Source: Clostridium sp. 28_17
GTDB taxonomy: Bacteria > Bacillota > Clostridia > TANB77 > CAG-508
Assembly (NCBI GenBank): GCA_001916065.1
Contig: MNRS01000014.1
Span: forward strand, 29,596-93,595
Direction: 5' to 3'
DNA: 64,000 nt
In this document: piece after piece, positions 1 to 8,928 of the stretch
Position numbering within the stretch: the first letter of the stretch is position 1
How the letters are laid out: each line of letters begins with the position of its first letter
Notes under the pieces: model-generated
The model's database searches: none
What the model saw: the letters and a program-made list of their open reading frames with translations, nothing else
What the model was told of the DNA's origin: nothing
Program-made: the position numbers and the translations under genes

Positions 1-21
1 GTAACAGCAACAGGAAAGTAA
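1..21 (+). CDS. 3' end of an upstream gene (partial)
   Basis: The window opens in a short open frame ending in TAA at 19-21, with last residues VTATGK. A strong terminator follows 16 bases later, so this is plausibly the tail of a gene lying mostly outside the window. Six codons cannot identify a product. Confidence 0.3.
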   Translation, partial: VTATGK

Positions 22-36
22 AATAAAAGTTTCATT

Positions 37-76
37 AAAATAGCCTGTAATAGAAGATATTACAGGCTATTTTACA
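37..76 (+). terminator. Rho-independent terminator
   Basis: A perfect 15-bp stem (37-51 with 59-73) encloses a 7-nt loop, and the 3' arm ends in TTTT. It separates the partial upstream gene from the gene at 109. Confidence 0.85.
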
Positions 77-108
77 AATAAGATAAATAAACGAAAGGAA
101 AAATACAT

Positions 109-1698
109 ATGAAGATACAAAGTTTAGCAATAATGTTTATAATAATAGTGCTACCAATATCAATAGTAATGCAGACATATATACAAAATAGAGTGGAAAC
201 ATTAAGTATGCAAAGTCAATATGACTCAAAACTAACAGGTGCAACATATGATGCACTAAAAGCATATCAAATAAACTCATTTAATAGTGATACATCATAT
301 TTAGCAAACTCGAAAATGCGTGATATTGAAGCGGGTGTTAATACATTTTTCAATTCCCTTTCAACAAATTTTGCAACATTAGGATATAATCAAAAAAGTT
401 TGCAAGGATATGTACCAGCAGTAGTATTTACAATGTATGATGGGTATTATATATATTCTCCATACACGAATACATGGGATGATGAAACAAAAAACAAACA
501 GGGAAGTGGAAACTCATTTAATGATGGTGATGTTTTATATGGAATAAAGCCATACGTATATTACAGTTGTAGATATATTAACGGAAGTACTGATGTTGTT
601 ATAACATACTCAATGGATAACTATGTTTCAATCCAAGGAAATGTTGCAGGAAAAGGTGTAGTTAGTTTATATGGATATCTTCTAGACAATGTAAATGTAA
701 GTGGAGATACAGTTTCATACAATGAAATCGAAATAACAGGAGAACCAGTACTAGAAGAAAATGTATTTGTCGATGGTTATATACATAAATATAAATATGT
801 AAAGAAAAATGGTACAAAATACTACAAAAGTGATGTTAGTAACGAAGTATTTTCTGTATTAAATGGAAAAAAACAAGTACAAAAAGACTTTGATTTTCCT
901 ACAGAAGATACCAGCGCGAAAAATTATTACATAGAAGCAACAAATTTAAAAAAATATATAACAAATTCTGATCTTGCAAATTTAACAATAGATAATGCAG
1001 TAGACATTTATGGAAAACAATATACAAAAGAAAACAATCCATTTACAAAATTAGGCAATAACGGAGATGGAAAAATATTTGACTTTGGGCATAAAGGCGG
1101 AATTGAAGCAGATGATTCAAACTTTAACACACATAGAATTGATGTAATAAAATACTCAATAGAAAGAAATCTATCTGTAGCAATATCAAATTATAACAAT
1201 TATTACGATAAGGGAACAAACAGTACAGATTTCCAAATGCCACAATTGAAAGACACTGACTGGATGAAAATAATAGACAATATATCAATAATAACATTCT
1301 TACAAGGAATGAATGTAGGAGGAAAAGTCTATAATGGATATTCAGTTATAACAAACACAAAAAATACCGATGTAGTTACAAGTGACTCAATCTATATAAA
1401 AACAGTAACAGGAAATGAAACTGTTTTTCATAGACCATCAGAAAATAATCTTACCACTGATGACAATTCAGTTGGAGTATTTAATGTTGACCTAGAAAGA
1501 AGAACTGGAGAAAACTCAGATGGAGTTTACCAATATTACTATCCAAAAGAAGGAACACTATCTTATGATTCAATAGTAACGCAAAATACGGTAAATGAAA
1601 ATAACACCATAAATAATAATATAGTTAAAAAATTATATTATACAGCACTTGGTAGAGAACGATACTGTTTATACAGAGAAAAATTAAAATTAAAATAA
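109..1698 (+). CDS. Large exported/surface protein with N-terminal membrane anchor, function unknown
   Basis: A 529-residue protein with one hydrophobic segment at residues 5-22 and no positively charged C-terminal tail, so most of the chain is probably outside the membrane. The body is rich in Asn, Tyr, Ser and Thr, and a Tyr-rich stretch near residues 105-125 contains TMYDGYYIYSP. The pattern of an uncleaved N-terminal helix followed by a polar ectodomain recalls pilin-like or Tad/Flp pilus-associated proteins, but I see no prepilin peptidase site and do not recognise a family. ATG at 109 follows a GAAAGGA ribosome site. Terminators on both sides (37-76, 1706-1756) make it a single-gene unit. 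Confidence 0.7.
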   Translation: MKIQSLAIMFIIIVLPISIVMQTYIQNRVETLSMQSQYDSKLTGATYDALKAYQINSFNSDTSYLANSKMRDIEAGVNTFFNSLSTNFATLGYNQKSLQGYVPAVVFTMYDGYYIYSPYTNTWDDETKNKQGSGNSFNDGDVLYGIKPYVYYSCRYINGSTDVVITYSMDNYVSIQGNVAGKGVVSLYGYLLDNVNVSGDTVSYNEIEITGEPVLEENVFVDGYIHKYKYVKKNGTKYYKSDVSNEVFSVLNGKKQVQKDFDFPTEDTSAKNYYIEATNLKKYITNSDLANLTIDNAVDIYGKQYTKENNPFTKLGNNGDGKIFDFGHKGGIEADDSNFNTHRIDVIKYSIERNLSVAISNYNNYYDKGTNSTDFQMPQLKDTDWMKIIDNISIITFLQGMNVGGKVYNGYSVITNTKNTDVVTSDSIYIKTVTGNETVFHRPSENNLTTDDNSVGVFNVDLERRTGENSDGVYQYYYPKEGTLSYDSIVTQNTVNENNTINNNIVKKLYYTALGRERYCLYREKLKLK

Positions 1699-1705
1699 AT
1701 GTGAT

Positions 1706-1756
1706 AAAATTAAGATTTTATAGCAGTTAACATAGTGTATAAAATCTTAATTTTTT
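1706..1756 (+). terminator. Rho-independent terminator
   Basis: A 17-bp A/T-rich stem (1706-1722 with about 1738-1754) has a 15-nt loop and ends in a T run. It lies just after the stop of the exported-protein gene. Confidence 0.85.
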
Positions 1757-1847
1757 ATTTTTCAAATTTATACAACCAAAATATAAATCGAATAAATTTC
1801 AAAAAAAAGCAAATAATATTAATAAAATAAAAAACAAGGAGCCAAAA

Positions 1848-3087
1848 TTGAAAAACAAAAAAATCAAAATTAGCATAATAACAACAATTTTATTAATAAT
1901 ATATGCCTACACACTATCAATACAAGCAATACCAGAAAACATAACAATAATCGAAGGAGAAAAAATAAACCTAAAAACAATAATCGGACTAAACGCAAAC
2001 CTAGTAGAAAAAAACAATGTAATAGAAACACTAGCACAAAACCAAGAAAAAACAACAAACACACCAGGCAAAAAAACAGTAAAAATAAGCCTATTCGAAA
2101 ACATATTTTTAAAAGACATAAATGTAGATGTATTACCCAAAACGCAAGTAATACCAGTAGGAAACATCGCAGGAATAAAACTATATACAAACGGAGTACT
2201 TGTAGTAGGAATGTCAGAAGTAGAAGGAATAGATAACAAAAAATACAAACCATATGAAAACACGGGAATTCAACAAGGAGACAGAATAATAGCAATCAAT
2301 AATAGCAATATAAAAAACACAGAAGAATTAATAAAAAAAGTAAACTCATCAAAAGGAGAAGACGTAAAAATACAATATATACACGAACAACAAACAGAAG
2401 AATGCTCAATAAAGCCAGTAGAAACATCAAAAAAAGAATATAAATTAGGCTTATGGGTACGAGATAGTGCAGCAGGAGTAGGAACAGTAACATTTTACGA
2501 ACCAGAAAGTAAAAGCTTTGGAGCATTAGGGCATGGTATAGCAGACATTGACACAGAACAGTTAATTGACATTGCATCAGGAGAATTTGTAACAACAAAA
2601 ATATTAAATATTATTAAAGGTGAAACTGGAAATCCAGGTAGAATACAAGGAACAGTAGATAATCAAAAAAATATAGGAACAATTAATAAGAACACCAAGT
2701 TTGGAATATATGGAAAAGTAGATAATATTTCAAGCCTAAATATTGATTTAAATAAAAAAATGGATGTAGCATTAAGAAATGAAATAAAATTAGGAAAGGC
2801 AACTATCATGTGCTGTCTTGAAAACGGCAAAGTAGAAGAATATGAGATTGAGATAGAAAAGATTTACAAGGAAAATAATTTTGATAATAAAAGTATGCTT
2901 ATAAAAGTTACAGATAAAAAATTGTTAGAAAAAACAGGTGGAATTATTCAACGGAATGAGTGGTTCTCCTATTATTCAAAACGGAAAGCTAATTGGTGCA
3001 GTTACACACGTTTTGGTAAAAAATCCAGAAGAAGGATATGCAGTTTTTGGGGATATAATGATAAAACAAATGAAAAAAGGGAATTAA
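1848..3087 (+). CDS. spoIVB: SpoIVB sporulation serine protease, frameshifted at 2952
   Basis: SpoIVB is the forespore-secreted S2 serine protease that triggers sigma-K activation during sporulation. A TTG start at 1848 follows AAGGAG. An N-terminal membrane segment (residues 8-28) is followed by a PDZ domain (about 105-195) and the protease domain. ALGHGI supplies the expected catalytic His (about residue 229), and VTD and GMSGSP supply Asp and Ser 15 residues apart, as in Bacillus. The frame is broken at CAA CGG AAT: the conserved GMSGSP motif appears only if the C at 2952 is skipped, giving CAA-(C)-GGA-ATG-AGT-GGT. The corrected product is about 412 aa and stops at 3087. Without the shift, the zero frame runs to 3152 with a nonsense C-terminus and no catalytic Ser. 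This could be programmed +1 recoding, a sequencing error or a real null allele. Confidence 0.9.
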
Positions 3088-3148
3088 GGGACGTTCCTTT
3101 TTTCCCTTTTTTCAGGGATAAGGGGACACCCCTTTTTTCTTTTTTAAA
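3088..3148 (+). repeat. Degenerate GGGGACG-type palindromic repeats
   Basis: Two small palindromes, AAGGGACGTTCCTT and AAGGGGACACCCCTT, each followed by T runs, sit directly behind spoIVB. They resemble decayed copies of the GGGGACGGGTCTTTAATCCC elements at 4730, 13753 and 15252, and may also terminate transcription between the convergent spoIVB and murC genes. Confidence 0.55.
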
Positions 3149-3173
3149 GTGATTTATGATCCATTTTTTGTTT

Positions 3174-4559
3174 TTAATTATTTTCTAAAAGCATTGGACC
3201 TATTTTAGTAACAGTACCAGCACCTAAAGTTAAAATCAAATCATCTTTTTGAACATTATCTTTTAAGAAAGAAACACACTCATCAAAATCAGGAATATAT
3301 TTAGCATCTTTGCCCAAAGAAATAATTTTATCAACTAAATCTTTAGAAGAAATATTATAAGTATTAGTCTCTCTAGCAGCATAAATATCCAAAACAATAA
3401 CATTATCAAAATTCAATAAAGCATGTGCAAAATCATCTAAAAGATTTTTAGTTCTGCTATAAGTATGTGGTTGGAAAACAACCCAAGACTTATTATGCTT
3501 TTTATTTGCAACAGATTTAGAAGTTGCAACAATCTCAGTAGGGTGATGACCATAATCATCATAAATGCTAGCCCCGTTTACTTTACCTTTAAATTCAAAT
3601 CTTCTATGAGCACCAGTAAATTTTTTAAGTGCAGATTGTAAATCCTTTTTATCAATTCCATAATAATCACATAATGAAATACAAGCCAAAGCATTTAAAA
3701 CATTGTGACCACCTGGAACAGATAATTTAATTTTTTCGAAAAATTCACCTTTTTTATAAACATCGAACTCAGGAAAACCATCATTATCAAATTCAATATT
3801 TTTAGCAACAAAATCAGCATTTATATTTTCAATTCCATAAGTAATAACTTTTGCATTTGTATATTGAGGTAAGTCTAAACAATTTTTATCATCACCGTTA
3901 ATAACTAAAAGACCATCATTTGGTAACAATTTAACATATTTCACAAATGCTTTTTTAATATTTTCAAAAGTTTTAAAATAATCAAGGTGGTCATTATCAA
4001 TATTTAAAATAATTTCAGCCTTTGGACTAAATTTTAAAAAACTTTCTACATATTCGCAAGCCTCAATAACAAAATGTTCACTATTTCCAACTCTATAATT
4101 TCCGTCTATCGCTTTCAAAAAAGCACCAACTTGAATACTAGGGTCTTTTAAAGCCTCTAAGAAACATAGTGAAATCATAGAAGTTGTTGTTGTTTTACCA
4201 TGTGTACCAGAAATACAAATTGTATCTTTATAACATCTCGTAAGTTCACCTAAAAAATCGGCTCTTTCAATTGTAGGTATATTTAATTTTTTTGCTTCTA
4301 ACATTTCAGGGTCATCTTGCTTAATTGCAGCAGAATAAACTACAACATCAGATTTTGCAACATCTTCTAAATTGTGCCCAATTGTAACTTTTATACCCAT
4401 TGAATTTAATTTATCTGTTGCTTCAGATTTTGCCCAGTCTGAACCTGTGACATTAAAGCCCCAGTTTGTAAGGATTGCTGCAATACCGCTCATGCTTACT
4501 CCACCGATTCCTATCATATGTATATTTTTATATTTTTTTAGATTTTCAATATTTGGCAT
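3174..4559 (-). CDS. murC: UDP-N-acetylmuramate--L-alanine ligase
   Basis: MurC adds L-Ala to UDP-MurNAc in the cytoplasm, the first step of the peptidoglycan stem peptide. The protein is about 461 aa, normal for the family. It shows the N-terminal dinucleotide-like loop IGIGGVSMSGIA (residues 16-27), the ATP P-loop GTHGKTT (118-124), the central-domain motif NIDNDHLDYF and the C-terminal motif GAHRRFE. A longer frame opens at 4598, but the ATG at 4559 is preceded by AGAGGAG at the right distance, and MPNIENLKKYKNIHMIG is the usual MurC beginning. It is convergent with spoIVB and divergent from spoVG. No in-frame CGG is present. Confidence 0.95.
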   Translation of the reverse strand: MPNIENLKKYKNIHMIGIGGVSMSGIAAILTNWGFNVTGSDWAKSEATDKLNSMGIKVTIGHNLEDVAKSDVVVYSAAIKQDDPEMLEAKKLNIPTIERADFLGELTRCYKDTICISGTHGKTTTTSMISLCFLEALKDPSIQVGAFLKAIDGNYRVGNSEHFVIEACEYVESFLKFSPKAEIILNIDNDHLDYFKTFENIKKAFVKYVKLLPNDGLLVINGDDKNCLDLPQYTNAKVITYGIENINADFVAKNIEFDNDGFPEFDVYKKGEFFEKIKLSVPGGHNVLNALACISLCDYYGIDKKDLQSALKKFTGAHRRFEFKGKVNGASIYDDYGHHPTEIVATSKSVANKKHNKSWVVFQPHTYSRTKNLLDDFAHALLNFDNVIVLDIYAARETNTYNISSKDLVDKIISLGKDAKYIPDFDECVSFLKDNVQKDDLILTLGAGTVTKIGPMLLENN

Positions 4560-4729
4560 TTTTTTCACTCCTCTAAGTTTTAAATATTTTTTTGACATAT
4601 TTTTAACAGATAGATTATATAATTATATAATTCAAGAGTTTTTGGAAAATTCTTATTATAAAATAAGTATATTATAAAAAATTGCTGCTATTCTCAATTT
4701 ATAAATTATTTAAAATGAAATTAATAAAA

Positions 4730-4831
4730 TAGGGATTGGGGGACGGGTCTTTAATCCCGAAATTTTTAAAATACTATAAATAATTATTTTATATAATTTT
4801 TAGGGATTAAAGACCCGTCCCCCAATCCCTA
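4730..4831. repeat. Long inverted-repeat element (REP/MITE-like, GGGGACGGGTC family)
   Basis: Arms of about 29 bp (4730-4758 and about 4802-4831) are perfect inverted copies built on GGGGACGGGTCTTTAATCCC, separated by about 43 AT-rich bases. The same core recurs at 13753-13785 and 15252-15322, with decayed relatives at 3088, 14173, 55545 and 63845. The GC-rich core stands out sharply from its surroundings. Such elements in Clostridia resemble REP or MITE sequences moved by Y1/RAYT transposases; no transposase is in this window. Confidence 0.8.
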
Positions 4832-4876
4832 AAAATTTTCTGTGCAATGTAATTTTATGGACGATGAATTGTAACA
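4832..4876. repeat. Second intergenic repeat family
   Basis: A 26-base segment at 4832-4857 recurs almost exactly at 17231-17256, and the following ATGGACGATGAATTGTAACA (4857-4876) has a relative at 22533-22552. The core GAATTGTAACA recurs at 60808-60818. All copies are intergenic. Function is unknown. Confidence 0.6.
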
Positions 4877-4923
4877 AGAAATTATAATATATAAAAAATT
4901 TTATAAAAAATGTAAAAAAAAGA

Positions 4924-4950
4924 AGGAAAAAAATTTTTTGTGGAGAATAA
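4924..4950 (+). promoter_or_regulatory. Candidate sigma-H promoter of spoVG
   Basis: AGGAAAA (4924) and GGAGAATAA (4942) are spaced as in sigma-H promoters (AGGAWWT / RGAAT). spoVG is a classical sigma-H target in Bacillus. The match was made by eye and no scoring was done. Confidence 0.5.
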
Positions 4951-5019
4951 TAGAGTAGGTACATAAGAATAAACTAATATGTACAAAATTTAAAACTTAA
5001 GGAAGGACGGTGCACTAAA

Positions 5020-5292
5020 ATGCAAATCACAGATGTACGTTTAAGAAAAGTAAATTCAGAGAACAGAATGAAAGCTGTTGCTTCTGTAACATTCGATAAC
5101 GAATTCGCAGTACACGACATCAAAGTTATCGAAAGTCAAAATGGATTATTCATAGCTATGCCTAGCAGAAAAACTCCAAACGGAGAATTCAGAGATATAG
5201 CACATCCAATCAATGCTGAAACAAGAGAGAAAATTCAAAAAGCTATATTAGAAGCTTATGAAGCTCCAGAAACAGAGGAATCAGCAGAATAA
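5020..5292 (+). CDS. spoVG: Septation/regulatory protein SpoVG
   Basis: SpoVG is a small nucleic-acid-binding regulator that affects septation and sporulation timing. The 90-aa protein starts MQITDVRLRKV and contains the family core GLFIAMPSRKTPNGEFRDIAHPIN (residues 47-70). Length and sequence fit the family throughout. ATG at 5020 follows GGAAGG, although the spacing of about 13 is long. A terminator at 5302 makes it monocistronic, as expected. It uses CGT for Arg near its start, unlike most genes here. Confidence 0.95.
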   Translation: MQITDVRLRKVNSENRMKAVASVTFDNEFAVHDIKVIESQNGLFIAMPSRKTPNGEFRDIAHPINAETREKIQKAILEAYEAPETEESAE

Positions 5293-5301
5293 TAAATTTG
5301 A

Positions 5302-5338
5302 AAAGAACCTTGAAGTGTAAAACTTCAGGTTCTTTTTT
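5302..5338 (+). terminator. Rho-independent terminator of spoVG
   Basis: AAAGAACCTTGAAGT pairs with ACTTCAGGTTCTTT around a 5-nt loop and is followed by a run of T. Confidence 0.85.
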
Positions 5339-5368
5339 GCAAATTAAAGAGAACATATGTATAAAAAA

Positions 5369-5850
5369 ATGCAGTGTACCTTTAACTCTTATTCAGAAAT
5401 AACATCCTTGTCAGTAGTTTGTGTCAATAGTTTTTGATAAGGACACCCTAAAAATAATATTTTAACTTGTACTACAAATTATTCATTTTCAACTTCAACC
5501 GGAGAATTTAAAGCACGGTTCATCTTCAAATAATCCAGAATATTTTTATTCAGGTACAGATTATTATAAATTTACAATAAAAGTAGAACCTAGCAGCACA
5601 TTATCACGTCCATATTATTGCGATTTTTATGGTTATCGCGTTGAAAAAATAAATTGTGAAAGTACATATGAAAAGGATGAAACAAAAACATATGAAAATG
5701 TGAAATCAAATAATATAGATGAATATCCACAAAATGGAGTAAAAGATAAATATTGGTATGAATTAATGCTTATGATGTAAAGAAACCTTACTATGTTCAA
5801 GTATACTATCAAATGGCGAAGGTGAAGGAGAATAAGGCAAAGACTCTACT
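5369..5850 (+). pseudogene. Decayed gene for a Tyr/Ser-rich, probably exported protein
   Basis: No intact gene lies between spoVG and asd, but protein-like stretches remain. A frame from ATG 5369 meets TGA TAA at about 5435, then continues as NYSFSTSTGEFKA up to 5515. Skipping the C at 5516 (GCA CGG TTC read as GCA-(C)-GGT) restores about 87 codons beginning GSSSNNPEYFYSGTDYYKF. That frame ends at 5780, while a different frame nearby reads INAYDVKKPYYVQVYYQ. With a stop pair and at least one other shift this looks like a true remnant. Its first shift shares the CGG pattern of spoIVB and others, but it is weak evidence by itself. Confidence 0.55.
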
Positions 5851-6855
5851 TCACTTTTCACAGTAAACCAACATTAATTTTTCCAAAATCTGCACCGCAT
5901 TAGAAGCAGCACCCTTCCTCAAATTATCAGCAACAACCCACAAATTAATACCAAAAGGAACACTATAATCACGTCTAATTCTACCAACAAAAACATCATC
6001 AAACCCATCTGCCTTAGAAGCCAAAGGATAATAATCCTTCTCAACATCATCAACAAGAATAATCCCAGGAGAATTCTGTAAAAGCACCTTAACATCATAA
6101 ATATCAAAATTAGACTTAAATTCAACATTAATACTTTCGCTATGGCAATTTCTAACAGGAACCCTAACACATGTAGCAGTAACAGGAAGCAAAGGTTTAC
6201 TCAAAATTTTTCTAGTCTCATTAATCATTTTGTATTCCTCTTTAGTATAACCATCAACCTCAAAAACATCTATATGAGGCAAACAATTATTAAAAATAGG
6301 ATACTTAAACTTTTGCGGAGCCAAGCCCTTATAGCCATTTTCCAAATCCTCAACACCAGCCTTGCCAGCACCAGAAACAGCCTGATATGTCGAATAAACA
6401 ATTCTCTTTATTTTATACCTATCATCCAAAGGCTTCAAAGCGACAACTGCCTGAATTGTTGAACAATTTGGATTAGCAATAATCCCTTTATTTTCAAATA
6501 TTTTTTCCGGATTAACTTCTGGCACAACCAAAGGAACATCTTTATCCATTCTATAAACACTACTGTTATCAATAACTGTACAACCAGATTGAACTGCAAT
6601 AGGAATATACTTTTTAGAAACACTTCCACCTGCACAGAAAATTGCATAATCAAAAATAGATTTAAAAGAATCCTCTGTTAATTCTTGAATTATATAATTT
6701 TGCCCTAAAAATTGTACCTTACTTCCTGCAGATTTTTTAGAAGCAAATAATGTATATGTACAGTTTTTAAAATTCTTTTCTTCCAATACCTTTAATACAG
6801 TTCTACCAACTAAACCAGTTGAACCAACTATTGCAACTTTATAATTCTTTTTCAA
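5851..6855 (-). CDS. asd: Aspartate-semialdehyde dehydrogenase
   Basis: This enzyme reduces aspartyl phosphate to aspartate semialdehyde (NADPH) on the route to lysine/diaminopimelate, threonine and methionine, so it also feeds peptidoglycan. The 334-aa protein has the N-terminal Rossmann loop GSTGLVG (11-17), the active-site motif NPNCSTIQ with Cys131, and the C-terminal RVPVRNCHSE. The start is TTG at 6855 behind a perfect GGAGGT. It stands alone, on the opposite strand to its neighbours. Confidence 0.95.
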   Translation of the reverse strand: MKKNYKVAIVGSTGLVGRTVLKVLEEKNFKNCTYTLFASKKSAGSKVQFLGQNYIIQELTEDSFKSIFDYAIFCAGGSVSKKYIPIAVQSGCTVIDNSSVYRMDKDVPLVVPEVNPEKIFENKGIIANPNCSTIQAVVALKPLDDRYKIKRIVYSTYQAVSGAGKAGVEDLENGYKGLAPQKFKYPIFNNCLPHIDVFEVDGYTKEEYKMINETRKILSKPLLPVTATCVRVPVRNCHSESINVEFKSNFDIYDVKVLLQNSPGIILVDDVEKDYYPLASKADGFDDVFVGRIRRDYSVPFGINLWVVADNLRKGAASNAVQILEKLMLVYCEK

Positions 6856-6922
6856 AATAATACCTCCATAAACTTTTTTATTTTAATATATTGAGAAAAA
6901 ATAAAAAATGTTACAAAAAAGA

Positions 6923-6951
6923 TTGCATAATTTTGACAATAAGAGTATAAT
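6923..6951 (+). promoter_or_regulatory. Sigma-A promoter of the glycosyltransferase gene
   Basis: TTGCAT (6923) and TATAAT (6946) are separated by 17 bases, about 55 bases before the start codon at 7006. Confidence 0.7.
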
Positions 6952-7005
6952 AGATTATGTGAGATAATAAAAATAGAATAAAAAGAAAAAAGAGAGGTAA
7001 AAAAA

Positions 7006-8277
7006 ATGGATTATGTTTATATACTAAGAGAAGCATTAATCTGGATAATAACAATATTTTGGTTATATCAAATAATAGTAAGTGTATGCTCATTAGTAAA
7101 ATTAAAAGAAAAACCATTAAAAGTAAACAAAAATCACAGATTTATGGCAATAATACCAGCACACAACGAAGAAACAGTAGTAGGAAACCTAGTAGAAAGC
7201 CTAAAAAATCAAGAATACGACAAAAACTTATATGATATATATGTAATAGCAGACAACTGCACAGACAGAACAGCAAGAATAGCAAGAGAAGCAGGAGCAA
7301 TAGTGTATGAAAGATATGACGAAACAAAGAAAACAAAAGGATATGCACTAGACTGGTTCCTACAACAAAAAATAAAAGAAAACGCACCATATGATGCAAT
7401 ATGCATATTTGACGCAGACAACATAGTAGACAAAAACTTCTTAAAAGCAATGAACAAAAAATTATGCCAAGGAGAAGAAGTAGTACAAGGATACAGAGAC
7501 ATCAAAAACCCAACAGACAACTGGATAACATCAGGATACGCACTATTCTATTGGACAATGCACAAATTCTATCACTTAGCAAGATACAATTTAGGACTAT
7601 CACCATTATTAAACGGAACAGGATTTATGGTAAGTTTTGATATCATAAAAGAAAACGGTGGATGGAAAACAGTAACACTAACAGAAGACATAGAATTTTC
7701 ATTGCAAAGAATATTAAAAGGAAAAAGACTAGGATGGTCAACAGAAGCAATTGTATATGACGAACAACCAACAGGATTTGCACAAAGTTGGTCACAAAGA
7801 AGTAGATGGACAGTAGGACATATGCAATGTATGAAAGAATACACATCTAAATTAGCAGAAGCAGTAAAAGACAAAAAAACAATGATGAACTTTGACGGTT
7901 TCCTATATATAATAGGAAGTATACCAATGTTCATATTAACATTACTATTATTAGTATCAAACTTTGTATTATACGCAATGGATGGAATGACACAAGCAGA
8001 ACTAATAATAAATATATTAAGATATTTAGTACCAACATTTGTATTACCATCACTTACAGCAGCATTTGTAATGTGGATAGATGGTAAACCAATAAAACCA
8101 ATGATAAAAGGATTATTCACATATCCATTATTCATGGGCTCTTGGCTATTAATAAACTTTAAATGTTTATTTAAAAGAGACACAAATTGGGAAAAAATTA
8201 CTCATAATAGAAGCATAAAAATTGATGACGTAAACGAAAATGCAGAAGAAACCATACAAGAAGTAGAAAAAGTTTAA
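7006..8277 (+). CDS. Membrane glycosyltransferase, family 2
   Basis: A processive-type GT2 enzyme that probably builds or modifies a surface glycan at the membrane. The 423-aa protein has an N-terminal membrane helix (6-30). The GT-A domain follows, with IIPAHNEE (49-56), the metal-binding FDADN (about 132) and the QxxRW motif as QRSRW (about 265-270), which is typical of cellulose synthase- and NodC/IcaA-like enzymes. Two or three C-terminal helices lie between about 300 and 385. The substrate cannot be told from the sequence. It has its own promoter and precedes the rimP operon. Confidence 0.85.
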   Translation: MDYVYILREALIWIITIFWLYQIIVSVCSLVKLKEKPLKVNKNHRFMAIIPAHNEETVVGNLVESLKNQEYDKNLYDIYVIADNCTDRTARIAREAGAIVYERYDETKKTKGYALDWFLQQKIKENAPYDAICIFDADNIVDKNFLKAMNKKLCQGEEVVQGYRDIKNPTDNWITSGYALFYWTMHKFYHLARYNLGLSPLLNGTGFMVSFDIIKENGGWKTVTLTEDIEFSLQRILKGKRLGWSTEAIVYDEQPTGFAQSWSQRSRWTVGHMQCMKEYTSKLAEAVKDKKTMMNFDGFLYIIGSIPMFILTLLLLVSNFVLYAMDGMTQAELIINILRYLVPTFVLPSLTAAFVMWIDGKPIKPMIKGLFTYPLFMGSWLLINFKCLFKRDTNWEKITHNRSIKIDDVNENAEETIQEVEKV

Positions 8278-8294
8278 AAAATAACGAAAAAACC

Positions 8295-8323
8295 TTGCAT
8301 TTATGCTAAAAATTGGGTATAAT
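8295..8323 (+). promoter_or_regulatory. Promoter of the rimP-nusA-infB operon
   Basis: TTGCAT (8295) and TATAAT (8318) lie 17 bases apart. Transcription would start near 8330, leaving a leader of about 70 nt before rimP. Confidence 0.75.
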
Positions 8324-8347
8324 ATAGATATCAACATACGAGACAGT

Positions 8348-8374
8348 AAAGAGTGGGAACAAATCCCACTCTTT
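8348..8374 (+). promoter_or_regulatory. Leader hairpin before rimP
   Basis: A perfect 11-bp stem, AAAGAGTGGGA with TCCCACTCTTT, has a 5-nt loop. It is followed by AGTTTTG rather than a clean T run, so it could be a weak attenuator or an RNA-stabilising structure. NusA-dependent autoregulation would be in keeping with the operon, but this is inference. Confidence 0.5.
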
Positions 8375-8401
8375 AGTTTTGAAAATAAAAGGAGGTAAAA
8401 A

Positions 8402-8860
8402 TTGGCAAGTATAGAAGAAAAAGTAACAAAATTAGTAGAACCAATAATAGAAAATTTAGGTTATGAACTATATGATGTAGAATACGCCAAAGAAGGAAAA
8501 AACTACTTTTTACGAATATTTATAGACAACGAAAAAGGAATAGACTTAAATGACTGCGAAAAAGTAAATGATGCGGTAAACGACATTTTAGACAAAGAAA
8601 ATTATATAAAAGAACAATACTTTTTAGAAATATCATCACCAGGAATAGAAAGAGTACTAAGAAAAGACAAACATCTAGAACAAAATATAGGAAAAGACAT
8701 AAATGTAAAACTATTCAAAAAAGATGAAAATGGTGCAAAAGAATATTTAGGAACACTAAAAGAATTTAATCAAAATGAAATTATTATAGAAACAGAAGAA
8801 CAAGAAATAAAAATAGGAAGAAAAAATATATCACAAATAAAAACAGTTTATAACTGGTAA
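8402..8860 (+). CDS. rimP: Ribosome maturation factor RimP
   Basis: RimP helps 30S subunit maturation. The 152-aa protein shows the family motifs GYELYDVEY (17-25), FLRIFIDNEKGIDLNDCEKV and EISSPGIERVL. The TTG start at 8402 follows GGAGG. It is first in the conserved rimP-nusA-ylxR-ylxQ-infB-rbfA order. One Arg is encoded by CGA, so CGA is in normal use in this genome. Confidence 0.93.
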   Translation: MASIEEKVTKLVEPIIENLGYELYDVEYAKEGKNYFLRIFIDNEKGIDLNDCEKVNDAVNDILDKENYIKEQYFLEISSPGIERVLRKDKHLEQNIGKDINVKLFKKDENGAKEYLGTLKEFNQNEIIIETEEQEIKIGRKNISQIKTVYNW

Positions 8861-8928
8861 AAATTATATAGAAACAAAAGGTAAAATACCAATATTATAT
8901 AGATAATAAAAAATAGGAGGAATAAAAA

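Noticed and set aside
5369..5850. The 5.4-5.8 kb remnant as strong support for CGG recoding
   Set aside because: It has a stop pair and another shift without CGG, so it is decayed and only weakly informative.
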